DNA from: DASSKF01 sp035690725
GTDB taxonomy: Bacteria > Actinomycetota > Actinomycetes > Actinomycetales > Dermatophilaceae
Reading direction: 5' to 3'
Length of the DNA stretch: 22,997 bases
Assembly (NCBI GenBank): GCA_035690725.1
Contig: DASSKF010000169.1
Span: forward strand, 1-22,997
Both the position numbers and the translations under genes were made by a program. Each line of letters begins with the position of its first letter. Positions within the stretch are counted from its first letter, which is position 1. The notes under the pieces were generated by a model. The model had not been told where the DNA came from and made no database searches. It saw nothing but the letters and a program-made list of their open reading frames with translations. Positions 12,314 to 19,270 of this stretch are shown one piece after another.

Positions 12314-12886
12314 TCAGTCCGCGAGGGTGGCGGCGAGGGCGTGCAGCAGCCCGGGCGCGATGTCCCGGCCCGTCGCGACCTCGTCGTCGCTGTCGTGGGC
12401 CCGCTGCCGGAGCAGGCAGGTGGAGTCGCCCCCGCGGAGCACGGCCACGAGCAGCCGCACGTCCTGACGGTCCGGGTGCTCGGAGAGCCGCTGCATCGCC
12501 GCGTCGGGGTCGTCGGGCAGGTCGCGCTCCGCCTCCGGGGGCACGACGATGCGCTCGACCGACAGCGCAGCACCGTCCACCTCCTCGGGCCACGCGAGGC
12601 GGCCGAGCATGGACTCCAGGTTCGACGTGTCGGGCAGGTTCTCCTGCTCGATGGCGGTGTAGCCGTCGGGGGAGACGGTCTCACCCAGCTGCGCGCGCAG
12701 CTGGGGCTCCCGCTCCGCGAGGGTCGCCGTGCGGACCAGGGCGAACAGGCGGGGCGACTGGTCCCACCCGGCGAGGGCGACGTGCCGCTCGGTGTCCACG
12801 GCGGCCACGAGGAGGGGGTCCACCGGCGCGTCGTCCGGCGGCGTCGGTGCGGCGGGGTCGTTCGACGGCTCGGTCACAGCCGCCAT
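12314..12886 (-). CDS. PPA1309 family protein (unknown function)
   Basis: A 190-aa acidic cytoplasmic protein of the actinobacteria-specific PPA1309 family, recognised from 'DPLLVAAVDTERHVALAGWDQSPRLFALV', the Leu-rich middle with 'ENLPDTSNLESMLGRLAWPEEVDGAALSVERIV' and the C-terminal 'GRDIAPGLLHALAATLAD' (quoted here as separate landmarks). No catalytic motif or membrane segment is visible. The start is the ATG at 12886, which precedes a variable Pro/Asp-rich stretch. An open frame continues far upstream antisense to the UPF0182 gene and is disregarded. It is divergent from UPF0182 and convergent with the PDZ/Lon gene, an arrangement common in this order of bacteria. Confidence 0.85.
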   Translation of the reverse strand: MAAVTEPSNDPAAPTPPDDAPVDPLLVAAVDTERHVALAGWDQSPRLFALVRTATLAEREPQLRAQLGETVSPDGYTAIEQENLPDTSNLESMLGRLAWPEEVDGAALSVERIVVPPEAERDLPDDPDAAMQRLSEHPDRQDVRLLVAVLRGGDSTCLLRQRAHDSDDEVATGRDIAPGLLHALAATLAD

Positions 12887-12943
12887 GCTGCCACCCCGCC
12901 GGGGCGGATACCGATCGGGCAACGGCCGCGGCCGGGTGTCGGG

Positions 12944-12967
12944 AACCTCCGGGCCGCCGGATAGGTT
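12944..12967 (+). promoter_or_regulatory. Possible promoter/operator dyad upstream of the UPF0182 gene
   Basis: AACCT (12944-12948) and AGGTT (12963-12967) are inverted arms 14 nt apart, and the second arm is part of TAGGTT (12962-12967), a plausible -10. If used, the UPF0182 mRNA would have a leader of roughly 85 nt. No clear -35 was found. The remainder of 12887-13060 shows nothing else. Confidence 0.3.
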
Positions 12968-13060
12968 GGTCCGACAGGGGTCGGCTCGTCCGGAGGGCCG
13001 GCTCCGGCGGCGACGTCCCAGGAGCCGCGAACAGAGCCAGCGAGATCGGGTTGTTGCGCA

Positions 13061-16000
13061 GTGAGTCACGAGTGGTTCGGCCACCGCGGTGGTGGCGGCG
13101 GGGACGCGGGCGAGGGCCCGGGCGGTCGCGGGCCGGCGGGCCCGCGGGGCCCACGGCCGGGACCGGTCCGCCTGCGGCGGCGCCGCGGACCCCTGGGGCC
13201 CACCATCGCGATCGTCATCGGGCTGCTCATCGCGATCACCATCGCGACCGAGCTGTGGACCGAGGTGCTGTGGTACTCCAGCATCGGCTTCGCCGGTGTC
13301 TTCCGCAACGAGATCCTCACCAAGGTGGCGCTCTTCGTCGCCGGCGGGGCGGTCACCGGCCTGCTCGTGGCGTCGAGCCTCGTCGTCGCCTACCGGTCCC
13401 GGCCCATCTACGCGCCGGTCACCCAGGAGCAGCAGAACCTCGACCACTACCGCGAGATGCTCGAGCCGCTGCGCAAGCTGGCCTTCGTCGCCCTGCCGGT
13501 GGTGGTCGGGCTCTTCGCGGGGGGCGCCGCGGCCGCGCAGTGGAAGACGGCGCTGCTGTGGCTGAACGGGCAGCCGTTCGGCACGGAGGACGCGCAGTTC
13601 CACATCGACATCGGCTTCTTCGTCTTCACCCTGCCCTGGCTGCGCTTCCTCGTGGGCTACCTGACCATGTCCCTGGTCCTCGCGATCATCGCGGCCGCGC
13701 TGACGCACTACGTCTACGGCGGCCTGCAGCTGCAGGCCAAGGGGCAGCGCACCACCAAGGCGGCGCGCGTCCACCTGTGCGTCCTGCTCGCGGCGATCGT
13801 GCTCGTGCGGGCCGCCAGCTACTGGCTTGACCGCTACGACCTGACGACGCACAGCAACGACTTCATGACCGGCATCACCTACACCGACGTGCACGCCGTG
13901 CTGCCGTCCAAGGCGATCCTGTCCGTCATCGCCATCCTGTGCGCCGCGATGTTCCTCGCCACGATCTGGACCAGGTCCTGGCGCATCCCGCTCGTCGGGC
14001 TCTCCCTCCTGCTCGTGTGCGCCATCGTCATCGGGGGCATCTACCCGGCCCTCGTGCAGGGACTGAAGGTCAACCCCTCGGAGCTGTCCCTGGAGAAGCC
14101 CTACATCAGCAAGAACATCAAGGCGACGCGGGCGGCATACGACATCGCGGACACCAAGGTGCGCCCCTACGACGCGGTGACCACCGCGAGCGAGGGGCAG
14201 CTGCGCAACGACGCCGAGACGATCCCGGGCATCCGGCTCGTCGACCCCTCGCTGGTCACCCCCACGTTCAAGCAGCTGCAGGCGTTCAAGTCCTACTACC
14301 AGTTCCCCGACTCCCTCGACGTCGACCGCTACGACATCAACGGCAAGACCCAGGACACGGTCATCGCGGTGCGGGGGATGGACCTCGCCGGCATCCCCGG
14401 CGGCGGGCGCAACTGGATCAACGAGCACACGGTCTACACCCACGGCTTCGGGGTGGTCGCCGCCTACGGCAACAAGCGGGGCCGGGACGGCCAGCCGGTG
14501 TTCTTCGAGAAGGGGATGCCCCCGAAGGGGCCGCTCGGCGACTTCCAGGCCCGGGTCTACTTCGGCGAGACGCTGGACACCTTCTCCATCGTCGGCGGCC
14601 CCAAGGGCGGGCCCCGGCACGAGCTGGACTACCCCAACCAGTCCGACGCGGGTCAGCAGAACAACACCTACCAGGGCGACGGGGGCGTGGCGATGGGCTC
14701 GCTCCTGCGCCAGCTCGCCTACGGCATCAAGTTCCGGGACCTGAAGATCCTGCTCACCGACCGGGTCAACCCCGACTCCAAGATCATCTACGACCGGACG
14801 CCGCGCGAGCGGGTCGAGAAGGTCGCGCCCTGGCTGAAGCTGGACGGGAACCCCTACCCGGCCGTGGTGGACGGGAAGATCCAGTGGATCATCGACGGCT
14901 ACACGACGTCGTCGCACTACCCCTACTCGTCGATGAAGTCGATCGGCAGCGCGACCGAGGACTCCCTGACCCAGCGGACCTCCAGCGTCCAGGCGATCCA
15001 GGCCGGGCAGGTGAACTACATCCGCAACTCGGTGAAGGCCACCGTGGACGCCTACAGCGGGGAGGTGCACCTCTACGCCTGGGACAACGACGACCCGATC
15101 CTCAAGGCCTGGTCGAACGCGTTCCCGGGAACGGTCGAGCCGATGTCCCACATCAGCAGTGACCTGATGCAGCACCTGCGCTACCCCGAGGACCTGTTCA
15201 AGGTGCAGCGCGAGGTCATCTCGAAGTACCACGTGACCGACCCGAGCGCGTTCTACAACAAGTCCGACTTCTGGAAGGTGCCCAACGACCCCACCCAGGA
15301 GCAGACCGAGGTCAGCCAGCCGCCGTACTACCTGAGCCTGGCGATGCCGGGGCAGAAGACGCCGCAGTTCTCCCTGACCACGCCGTTCATGCCGATCGGC
15401 GACCGCAACGTGCTCTCCGGCTTCCTGGCCGTGGACGCGAACGCCGGCGACAAGGCCGGTTCGCCCCGGGACGACTACGGCACGTTGCGCCTGCTCGAGC
15501 TGCCGCGCGACACGAGCGTCAAGGGACCGGGCCAGTTCCAGAACGACATCGAGTCCTCCAACGTCAACACCGACGCGTACACCCAGACGCTGTCGCAGTT
15601 CCTGTCGCTGAACCGGCAGCAGGGCTCCGACGTCGAGCTCGGGAACCTGCTGACGCTGCCGGTCGGCGGCGGCATGCTCTACGTCGAGCCGATCTACGTG
15701 TCGGCGAAGGGCAACACCTCCTACCCGCTGTCCCGGGCGATCGTCGTCGGCTTCGGCAACCAGCTCGCGTGGTCCGACACGCTCGAGAAGGCGCTGGACC
15801 AGCTGTTCGGGGGCAACTCCGGCGCGGTCGCCGGTGACGCCGGGTCCTCCCCGGGGTCCTCCCCGGAGCAGGGCACCGAGGGCGGGAAGCAGAAGTCCGA
15901 GGGCAAGGGCCAAGGCGGTGCGAACCCGCAGCTCGACCAGGCGCTGGCCGACATCCAGCAGGCCTACGAGGACGGCCAGCAGGCGCTCAAGGACGGCGAC

Positions 16001-16144
16001 TTCGCAGCGTACGGCGACGCCCAGAAGCGCCTGGAGGAGGCCATCAAGAGGGCGGTCGCAGCCGAGCCCGAGGGCGGGTCGGTCTCCGTGCCGGGGACGC
16101 CGGCGCCCACCCCCTCGGGGTCGTCCGGGTCGTCCTCGAAGTGA
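13061..16144 (+). CDS. UPF0182 family integral membrane protein
   Basis: A 1027-aa membrane protein equivalent to Rv3193c. A Gly/Pro/Arg-rich cytoplasmic N-terminus is followed by seven hydrophobic segments in the first third, starting with PTIAIVIGLLIAITIATELW and ending with IPLVGLSLLLVCAIVIGGIY. A large domain of about 550 residues, presumably extracytoplasmic, follows (FKSYYQFPDSLDVDRYDI ... RNSVKATVDAYSGEVHLYAW). The last about 100 residues are a Gly/Ser/Gln-rich spacer, a charged helix (LDQALADIQQAYEDGQQALK) and a Pro/Ser tail. The family is nearly universal in actinobacteria; function unknown. The start is the GTG at 13061, which lacks a good Shine-Dalgarno sequence. Initiator tRNA follows 60 nt later. 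Confidence 0.92.
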   Translation: MSHEWFGHRGGGGGDAGEGPGGRGPAGPRGPRPGPVRLRRRRGPLGPTIAIVIGLLIAITIATELWTEVLWYSSIGFAGVFRNEILTKVALFVAGGAVTGLLVASSLVVAYRSRPIYAPVTQEQQNLDHYREMLEPLRKLAFVALPVVVGLFAGGAAAAQWKTALLWLNGQPFGTEDAQFHIDIGFFVFTLPWLRFLVGYLTMSLVLAIIAAALTHYVYGGLQLQAKGQRTTKAARVHLCVLLAAIVLVRAASYWLDRYDLTTHSNDFMTGITYTDVHAVLPSKAILSVIAILCAAMFLATIWTRSWRIPLVGLSLLLVCAIVIGGIYPALVQGLKVNPSELSLEKPYISKNIKATRAAYDIADTKVRPYDAVTTASEGQLRNDAETIPGIRLVDPSLVTPTFKQLQAFKSYYQFPDSLDVDRYDINGKTQDTVIAVRGMDLAGIPGGGRNWINEHTVYTHGFGVVAAYGNKRGRDGQPVFFEKGMPPKGPLGDFQARVYFGETLDTFSIVGGPKGGPRHELDYPNQSDAGQQNNTYQGDGGVAMGSLLRQLAYGIKFRDLKILLTDRVNPDSKIIYDRTPRERVEKVAPWLKLDGNPYPAVVDGKIQWIIDGYTTSSHYPYSSMKSIGSATEDSLTQRTSSVQAIQAGQVNYIRNSVKATVDAYSGEVHLYAWDNDDPILKAWSNAFPGTVEPMSHISSDLMQHLRYPEDLFKVQREVISKYHVTDPSAFYNKSDFWKVPNDPTQEQTEVSQPPYYLSLAMPGQKTPQFSLTTPFMPIGDRNVLSGFLAVDANAGDKAGSPRDDYGTLRLLELPRDTSVKGPGQFQNDIESSNVNTDAYTQTLSQFLSLNRQQGSDVELGNLLTLPVGGGMLYVEPIYVSAKGNTSYPLSRAIVVGFGNQLAWSDTLEKALDQLFGGNSGAVAGDAGSSPGSSPEQGTEGGKQKSEGKGQGGANPQLDQALADIQQAYEDGQQALKDGDFAAYGDAQKRLEEAIKRAVAAEPEGGSVSVPGTPAPTPSGSSGSSSK

Positions 16145-16160
16145 GGCGGCACGAGCCGAT

Positions 16161-16190
16161 TTGATCCGGCACTCCGGGCTGGCGTAGGCT
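16161..16190 (+). promoter_or_regulatory. Promoter of the initiator tRNA gene
   Basis: TTGATC (16161-16166) and TAGGCT (16185-16190) are separated by 18 bp. The tRNA begins 14 nt after the -10, so a short 5' precursor of about 7 nt is expected. The promoter is independent of the UPF0182 gene. Confidence 0.65.
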
Positions 16191-16203
16191 GAAGCCACAC
16201 CGA

Positions 16204-16280
16204 CGCGGGGTGGAGCAGTTCGGTAGCTCGCCGGGCTCATAACCCGGAGGTCGCAGGTTCAAATCCTGCCCCCGCTACCA
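16204..16280 (+). tRNA. Initiator tRNA-Met (anticodon CAU)
   Basis: A complete 77-nt cloverleaf: acceptor CGCGGGG/CCCCGCT, D arm GAGC/GCTC, anticodon stem CCGGG/CCCGG with loop CTCATAA (CAT at 16241-16243), T arm GCAGG TTCAAAT CCTGC, discriminator A and encoded CCA. It is an initiator because position 1 (C) and 72 (T) cannot form a Watson-Crick pair and the anticodon stem carries three consecutive G-C pairs next to the loop. Confidence 0.96.
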
Positions 16281-16285
16281 GTCGA

Positions 16286-16317
16286 GAAGGGCCCGGACCA
16301 CACGGTCCGGGCCCTTC
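16286..16317 (+). terminator. Terminator of the initiator tRNA gene
   Basis: GAAGGGCCCGGACC (16286-16299) and GGTCCGGGCCCTTC (16304-16317) form a perfect 14-bp stem with loop ACAC, 5 nt after the tRNA CCA end. The tail is GTCGTGCC, not T-rich, and is the same as after the hairpin at 4784-4832. Confidence 0.85.
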
Positions 16318-16398
16318 GTCGTGCCGACTGGCTCGAGCGCCGGTCGACCGGGGCCGTCCTGCCTGCTCCGGCGAGATGCCGGGGGCCGGCCGCCGACC

Positions 16399-16404
16399 TA
16401 GCCT
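16399..16404 (+). promoter_or_regulatory. -10 hexamer of a leaderless promoter for the LMF-like gene
   Basis: TAGCCT ends 7 nt before the ATG at 16412, with no ribosome-binding site between; a leaderless start is inferred. Confidence 0.5.
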
Positions 16405-16411
16405 GCAGACC

Positions 16412-17860
16412 ATGAGCGGCACGCTCACCCCGGACGCGACCGGCTGGTTCGTCACCGAGGGGCAGTGGCTGGGCCGGTTGGTGTTCCAGCGGGCCCTGGC
16501 GGCCATCTACGTCGTCGCGTTCCTGTCCGCTCGCAACCAGTTCCGCGCGCTGCTGGGGACCCACGGGCTGATGCCCATCCCCGCCTACCTGCGGCGGGTG
16601 CCGTTCAGGCGGGCACCGAGCCTGTTCCAGTGGCGCTACTCGGACGGCCTGTTCGAGGCGGTCTGCTGGGTGGGGATCGTCCTCGGCCTCGCCTCGGTCA
16701 TCGGTGTCACCGGTGCCCTGCCGCTCGGCGCCTGCATGGCGGTGTATGCCGTGCTGTGGGCGCTCTACCTGTCCGTCGTCAACGTCGGGCAGGCCTGGTA
16801 CTCCTTCGGCTGGGAGTCGCTGCTGCTGGAGGCCGGCTTCCTCGCCATCTTCCTGGGCAACGGCGCCACGGCGCCGCCGGTGCTCATCCTGTGGCTGCTG
16901 CGCTGGCTGCTGTTCCGGCTGGAGTTCGGTGCCGGGCTGATCAAGATCCGGGGCGACCGGTGCTGGCGCGACCTGACCTGTCTCCACCACCACCACGAGA
17001 CCCAGCCGATGCCCGGCCCGCTGAGCTGGTGGTTCCACCAGCTGCCCAAGCCCCTGCACCGGGTGGAGGTGGCCGCCAACCACGTCACCCAGCTCGTCGT
17101 GCCGTTCGGGCTGTTCGCGCCCCAGCCGGTGTCGGGCACCTGCGCGGCCATCATGATCGTCACCCAGCTGTGGCTCGTGGCCAGCGGCAACTTCTCGTGG
17201 CTCAACTGGCTGGCCATCGTGCTGGCCCTGTCCGTGCTCCCGGACAGCTGGTGGGCGTTCCTCCTGCCCGGCTCGGGAGCGCACCCGGAGTGGAGCCTGC
17301 CGCTGTGGTTCCTCGTCGTCGTCCTCGCCGCCACGGTGCTCGTGGTGGCGCTGAGCTGGCGCCCTGCGTGGAACCTCCTCTCCCGCCGGCAACTGATGAA
17401 CGCCAGCTTCGACCGGCTCCACCTGGTCAACACCTACGGCGCCTTCGGCAGCGTCACCAAGGTCCGCCACGAGGTGGTGGTCGAGGGGACGATGGATCCG
17501 CCCGGCGGCGAACGGCACTGGGAGGAGTACGAGTTCAAGGGCAAGCCGGGTGACCCGAAGCGGCTGCCCCGCCAGTTCGCCCCCTACCACCTGCGGCTGG
17601 ACTGGCTGATGTGGTTCGCCGCGCTGTCACCGGCCTACGCCGAACCCTGGTTCGTGCGGATGCTGCGCGCGCTGCTCGAGGGCGACCGCCCGCTGCGCAG
17701 GCTGCTGCGCCGCGACCCCTTCGACGGCCGGCCGCCCGTCGCGGTCCGGGCCCGGCTGTTCCGGTACCGCTTCAGCACCCCGGCCGAGCGGCGGCATACC
17801 GGCCGGTGGTGGGAGCGCACGCTGGTGGGCGACTACGCGGGGCCGATCAGCCGACGGTGA
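16412..17860 (+). CDS. Lipase maturation factor (LMF) family membrane protein
   Basis: A 482-aa polytopic protein with the LMF-family pattern: FQWRYSDGLFEAVCWVGI early in the chain; YSFGWESLLLEAGFLAIFLG; RWLLFRLEFGAGLIKIRGDR with CWRDLTCLHHHHETQPMP; then further membrane helices and a C-terminal soluble part with LVNTYGAFGSVTKVRHEVVV, HWEEYEFKGKPGD and FAPYHLRLDWLMWFAALSP. Vertebrate LMF1 helps lipases fold in the ER; bacterial members have no settled role, and no lipase gene is next to it here. It appears monocistronic, starting at the ATG behind a leaderless -10. It ends 5 nt from the convergent membrane-protein gene. Confidence 0.9.
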   Translation: MSGTLTPDATGWFVTEGQWLGRLVFQRALAAIYVVAFLSARNQFRALLGTHGLMPIPAYLRRVPFRRAPSLFQWRYSDGLFEAVCWVGIVLGLASVIGVTGALPLGACMAVYAVLWALYLSVVNVGQAWYSFGWESLLLEAGFLAIFLGNGATAPPVLILWLLRWLLFRLEFGAGLIKIRGDRCWRDLTCLHHHHETQPMPGPLSWWFHQLPKPLHRVEVAANHVTQLVVPFGLFAPQPVSGTCAAIMIVTQLWLVASGNFSWLNWLAIVLALSVLPDSWWAFLLPGSGAHPEWSLPLWFLVVVLAATVLVVALSWRPAWNLLSRRQLMNASFDRLHLVNTYGAFGSVTKVRHEVVVEGTMDPPGGERHWEEYEFKGKPGDPKRLPRQFAPYHLRLDWLMWFAALSPAYAEPWFVRMLRALLEGDRPLRRLLRRDPFDGRPPVAVRARLFRYRFSTPAERRHTGRWWERTLVGDYAGPISRR

Positions 17861-17865
17861 GCGGG

Positions 17866-18426
17866 TCAGCGTCCCCAGGAGGTGGTCGGGGTGGGGCCGC
17901 TGGGGGTGGGGCTCGTCGTGACCGCACGGTGCCGTCGGCGCCGGCGCTGGTCCTGCTTCTGCTGCTTCGCGCGGGGCGCGAGCAGGAACTGGTAGACCGC
18001 GCCGGTCACCGTGGCCATCACCAGCTTGTCGAGCACGTCGATCGCCCAGTCCTCGCCGGTCCACTCGCTCGGGCGGTAGACGTCCAGCGCCGTCCCGACC
18101 GCGACGGTGGCCGGGTAGACGGTCGCGAACGTCGTGACGAGGGCCGGTATGCCGTGCAGTCCCCGTCGCGCGACCAGCGCGCGGGCGACCCCCCACTGCG
18201 TGCCGAAACCCAGGTGGCTGCCCCAGTTGAGCACGTCCGCGTTCCCGCCGTGGTGCTCCAGGCCGAACAGCTGGTGGGCGAAGTGCGCGGGCGCGTAGCT
18301 CTCCCCGCGGCCGGTCAGGGGCATCTCGACCTTCTCCTGGACGAGGCCGAGGACGGCGGCGCCCACGACGCCGGCGAAGGCGCCCCGGGTGAGACTGGAG
18401 AACAGGGACGGCGTGGTGGAGGCCAT
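17866..18426 (-). CDS. Hypothetical membrane protein (186 aa)
   Basis: A small protein with three likely membrane segments: RGAFAGVVGAAVLGLVQ (about 14-30), a long hydrophobic stretch HGIPALVTTFATVYPATVAV (about 91-110) and DKLVMATVTGAVYQFLLAPR (about 131-150). It ends with a strongly basic tail (KQQKQDQRRRRRHR) and a Thr/Pro/Ser-rich terminus. It vaguely resembles DUF1440/YagU-type proteins, but I cannot assign it. The ATG at 18426 has no good ribosome-binding site. It follows bacterioferritin by 69 nt on the same strand, with a GC-rich palindromic hairpin in between, so cotranscription is uncertain. Confidence 0.7.
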   Translation of the reverse strand: MASTTPSLFSSLTRGAFAGVVGAAVLGLVQEKVEMPLTGRGESYAPAHFAHQLFGLEHHGGNADVLNWGSHLGFGTQWGVARALVARRGLHGIPALVTTFATVYPATVAVGTALDVYRPSEWTGEDWAIDVLDKLVMATVTGAVYQFLLAPRAKQQKQDQRRRRRHRAVTTSPTPSGPTPTTSWGR

Positions 18427-18481
18427 ACGTGATCGTGTGGCCGATCCGGTCGTCCCGCAACCGGGACCGGCAGCTGCTCGG

Positions 18482-18516
18482 GCCGGCGCCGGCGGCTACT
18501 CGGGGCCGGCGCCGGC
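18482..18516 (-). terminator. Paired 12-bp palindromes around the bacterioferritin stop codon
   Basis: GCCGGCGCCGGC occurs at 18482-18493 and 18505-18516. Each copy is its own reverse complement, so the two can pair with each other as a 12-bp stem with an 11-nt loop that contains the bacterioferritin stop codon. No T-tract follows. It may act as a terminator or mRNA 3'-end stabiliser. Confidence 0.4.
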
Positions 18517-18984
18517 GTCGATCTGCTGGGCGAGGTAGCCCTGCAGGCCGACCCGCTCGACCGCGTCGAGCTGGCCCTCGAACCAGTCGGCGTGCCCCTC
18601 CTCGTCGCGGACCATGTCCTCGAACACGTCGGCGCTGCCGTGGTCACCGAGGTCGTGGCACTCCTTGGCGCCGGCGTTGAACTGGGCGATCGCGGCCCGC
18701 TCGCCCTCCAGCGCCAGGCGCAGCATCTCCTCGGGGGACTCGCCGACCTGGATCGGGTTGAGCTTCTGCAGGTTCGGGTGGCCGTCGAACATGAGGATCC
18801 GGTTGATGAGCTTGTCGGCGTCGCGCATCTCGTCGATCGACAGGTCGTAGAAGACCTTGCCCAGCTTCGGGAACCCCCAGTTGTCGAGCATCCGGGCGTG
18901 CAGGAAGTAGGTGTTGGTGACGGTCAGCTCGAGGGTCAGGGCCTCATTGAACAGTTGCACCACGCGTGGGCTGATCGGTTGCAC
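18496..18984 (-). CDS. bfr: Bacterioferritin
   Basis: A 162-aa four-helix ferritin-like protein that oxidises and stores iron in a 24-mer shell. Aligned by eye to E. coli Bfr (offset +1) it keeps ferroxidase ligands E19, E52, E95, E128 and H131 and the heme ligand M53, but the position of E. coli H54 is D55 (DEMRDADKL). Other landmarks are LTVTNTYFLHARML, DEEGHADWFEGQLD and GYLAQQID. The GTG at 18984 is chosen for its GGAGG ribosome-binding site (6-nt spacing) and family N-terminus; a longer frame to 19107 does not fit. The start overlaps bfd by 41 nt, so both genes are in one operon. Confidence 0.9.
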   Translation of the reverse strand: MQPISPRVVQLFNEALTLELTVTNTYFLHARMLDNWGFPKLGKVFYDLSIDEMRDADKLINRILMFDGHPNLQKLNPIQVGESPEEMLRLALEGERAAIAQFNAGAKECHDLGDHGSADVFEDMVRDEEGHADWFEGQLDAVERVGLQGYLAQQIDAGAGPE

Positions 18985-19219
18985 CTGCCACCTCCAGGAG
19001 GGCTGGGTCGTCGAGCGCCCGCTCGGGGCGGACGGCGTCGACCAGGAGGTCGACGGTGGGCCCATGCTGGCACAGCAGTGCCTTGACGGAGAACACGCAG
19101 CCGCCACAGCTCTGCCCGGCTCCGGTCGCGCGACAGGCCTCCGCGAGGGTGCCGGCGCCCTGGTCGAGGGCGTCGCGCACGTCGCGGTCGGTGACGACCT
19201 CGCAGTGGCAGATGATCAC
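18944..19219 (-). CDS. bfd: Bacterioferritin-associated ferredoxin-like [2Fe-2S] protein
   Basis: A 91-aa protein with the BFD-like [2Fe-2S] pattern CxC ... CxxC: C4, C6 (MIICHCEVV) and C38, C41 (GQSCGGC). Bfd delivers electrons to bacterioferritin to reduce and release stored iron. It is longer than classical Bfd (about 64 aa); the extra 35-residue C-terminal tail covers the ribosome-binding site and start of bfr. The GTG at 19219 is directly downstream of a leaderless-type -10 that lies in a probable IdeR/DtxR iron box. Position and motif together make the functional link to bfr strong. Confidence 0.88.
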   Translation of the reverse strand: MIICHCEVVTDRDVRDALDQGAGTLAEACRATGAGQSCGGCVFSVKALLCQHGPTVDLLVDAVRPERALDDPALLEVAGATDQPTRGATVQ

Positions 19220-19224
19220 GAAGG

Positions 19225-19243
19225 GAAGGCTAGCCTAACCTTC
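19225..19243 (-). promoter_or_regulatory. Probable IdeR/DtxR iron box over the bfd promoter
   Basis: Read on the minus strand, GAAGGTTAGGCTAGCCTTC matches the mycobacterial iron-box consensus (TTAGGTTAGGCTAACCTAA) at 14 of 19 positions and is near-palindromic. It covers the -10 and part of the spacer of the bfd promoter. A bound, iron-loaded repressor would block transcription. Confidence 0.75.
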
Positions 19244-19255
19244 CCCTCGGGTCCA
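19227..19255 (-). promoter_or_regulatory. bfd-bfr promoter
   Basis: On the minus strand -35 TGGACC (19250-19255) and -10 TAGCCT (19227-19232) are 17 bp apart; the GTG of bfd starts 7 nt after the -10, so the message is probably leaderless. An alternative overlapping -10 is TAGGCT (19232-19237). Confidence 0.6.
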
Positions 19256-19270
19256 CCCCTCGCGGGAGGA

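Noticed and set aside
12314..16240. A 1308-codon open frame on the minus strand antisense to the whole UPF0182 gene and reaching across the initiator tRNA
   Set aside because: Only its last 190 codons (the PPA1309 protein) resemble a protein family; the rest is antisense to a well-conserved gene and is Val/Gly/Arg/Asp-rich, as expected from GC-biased third positions. No start signal at 16240.
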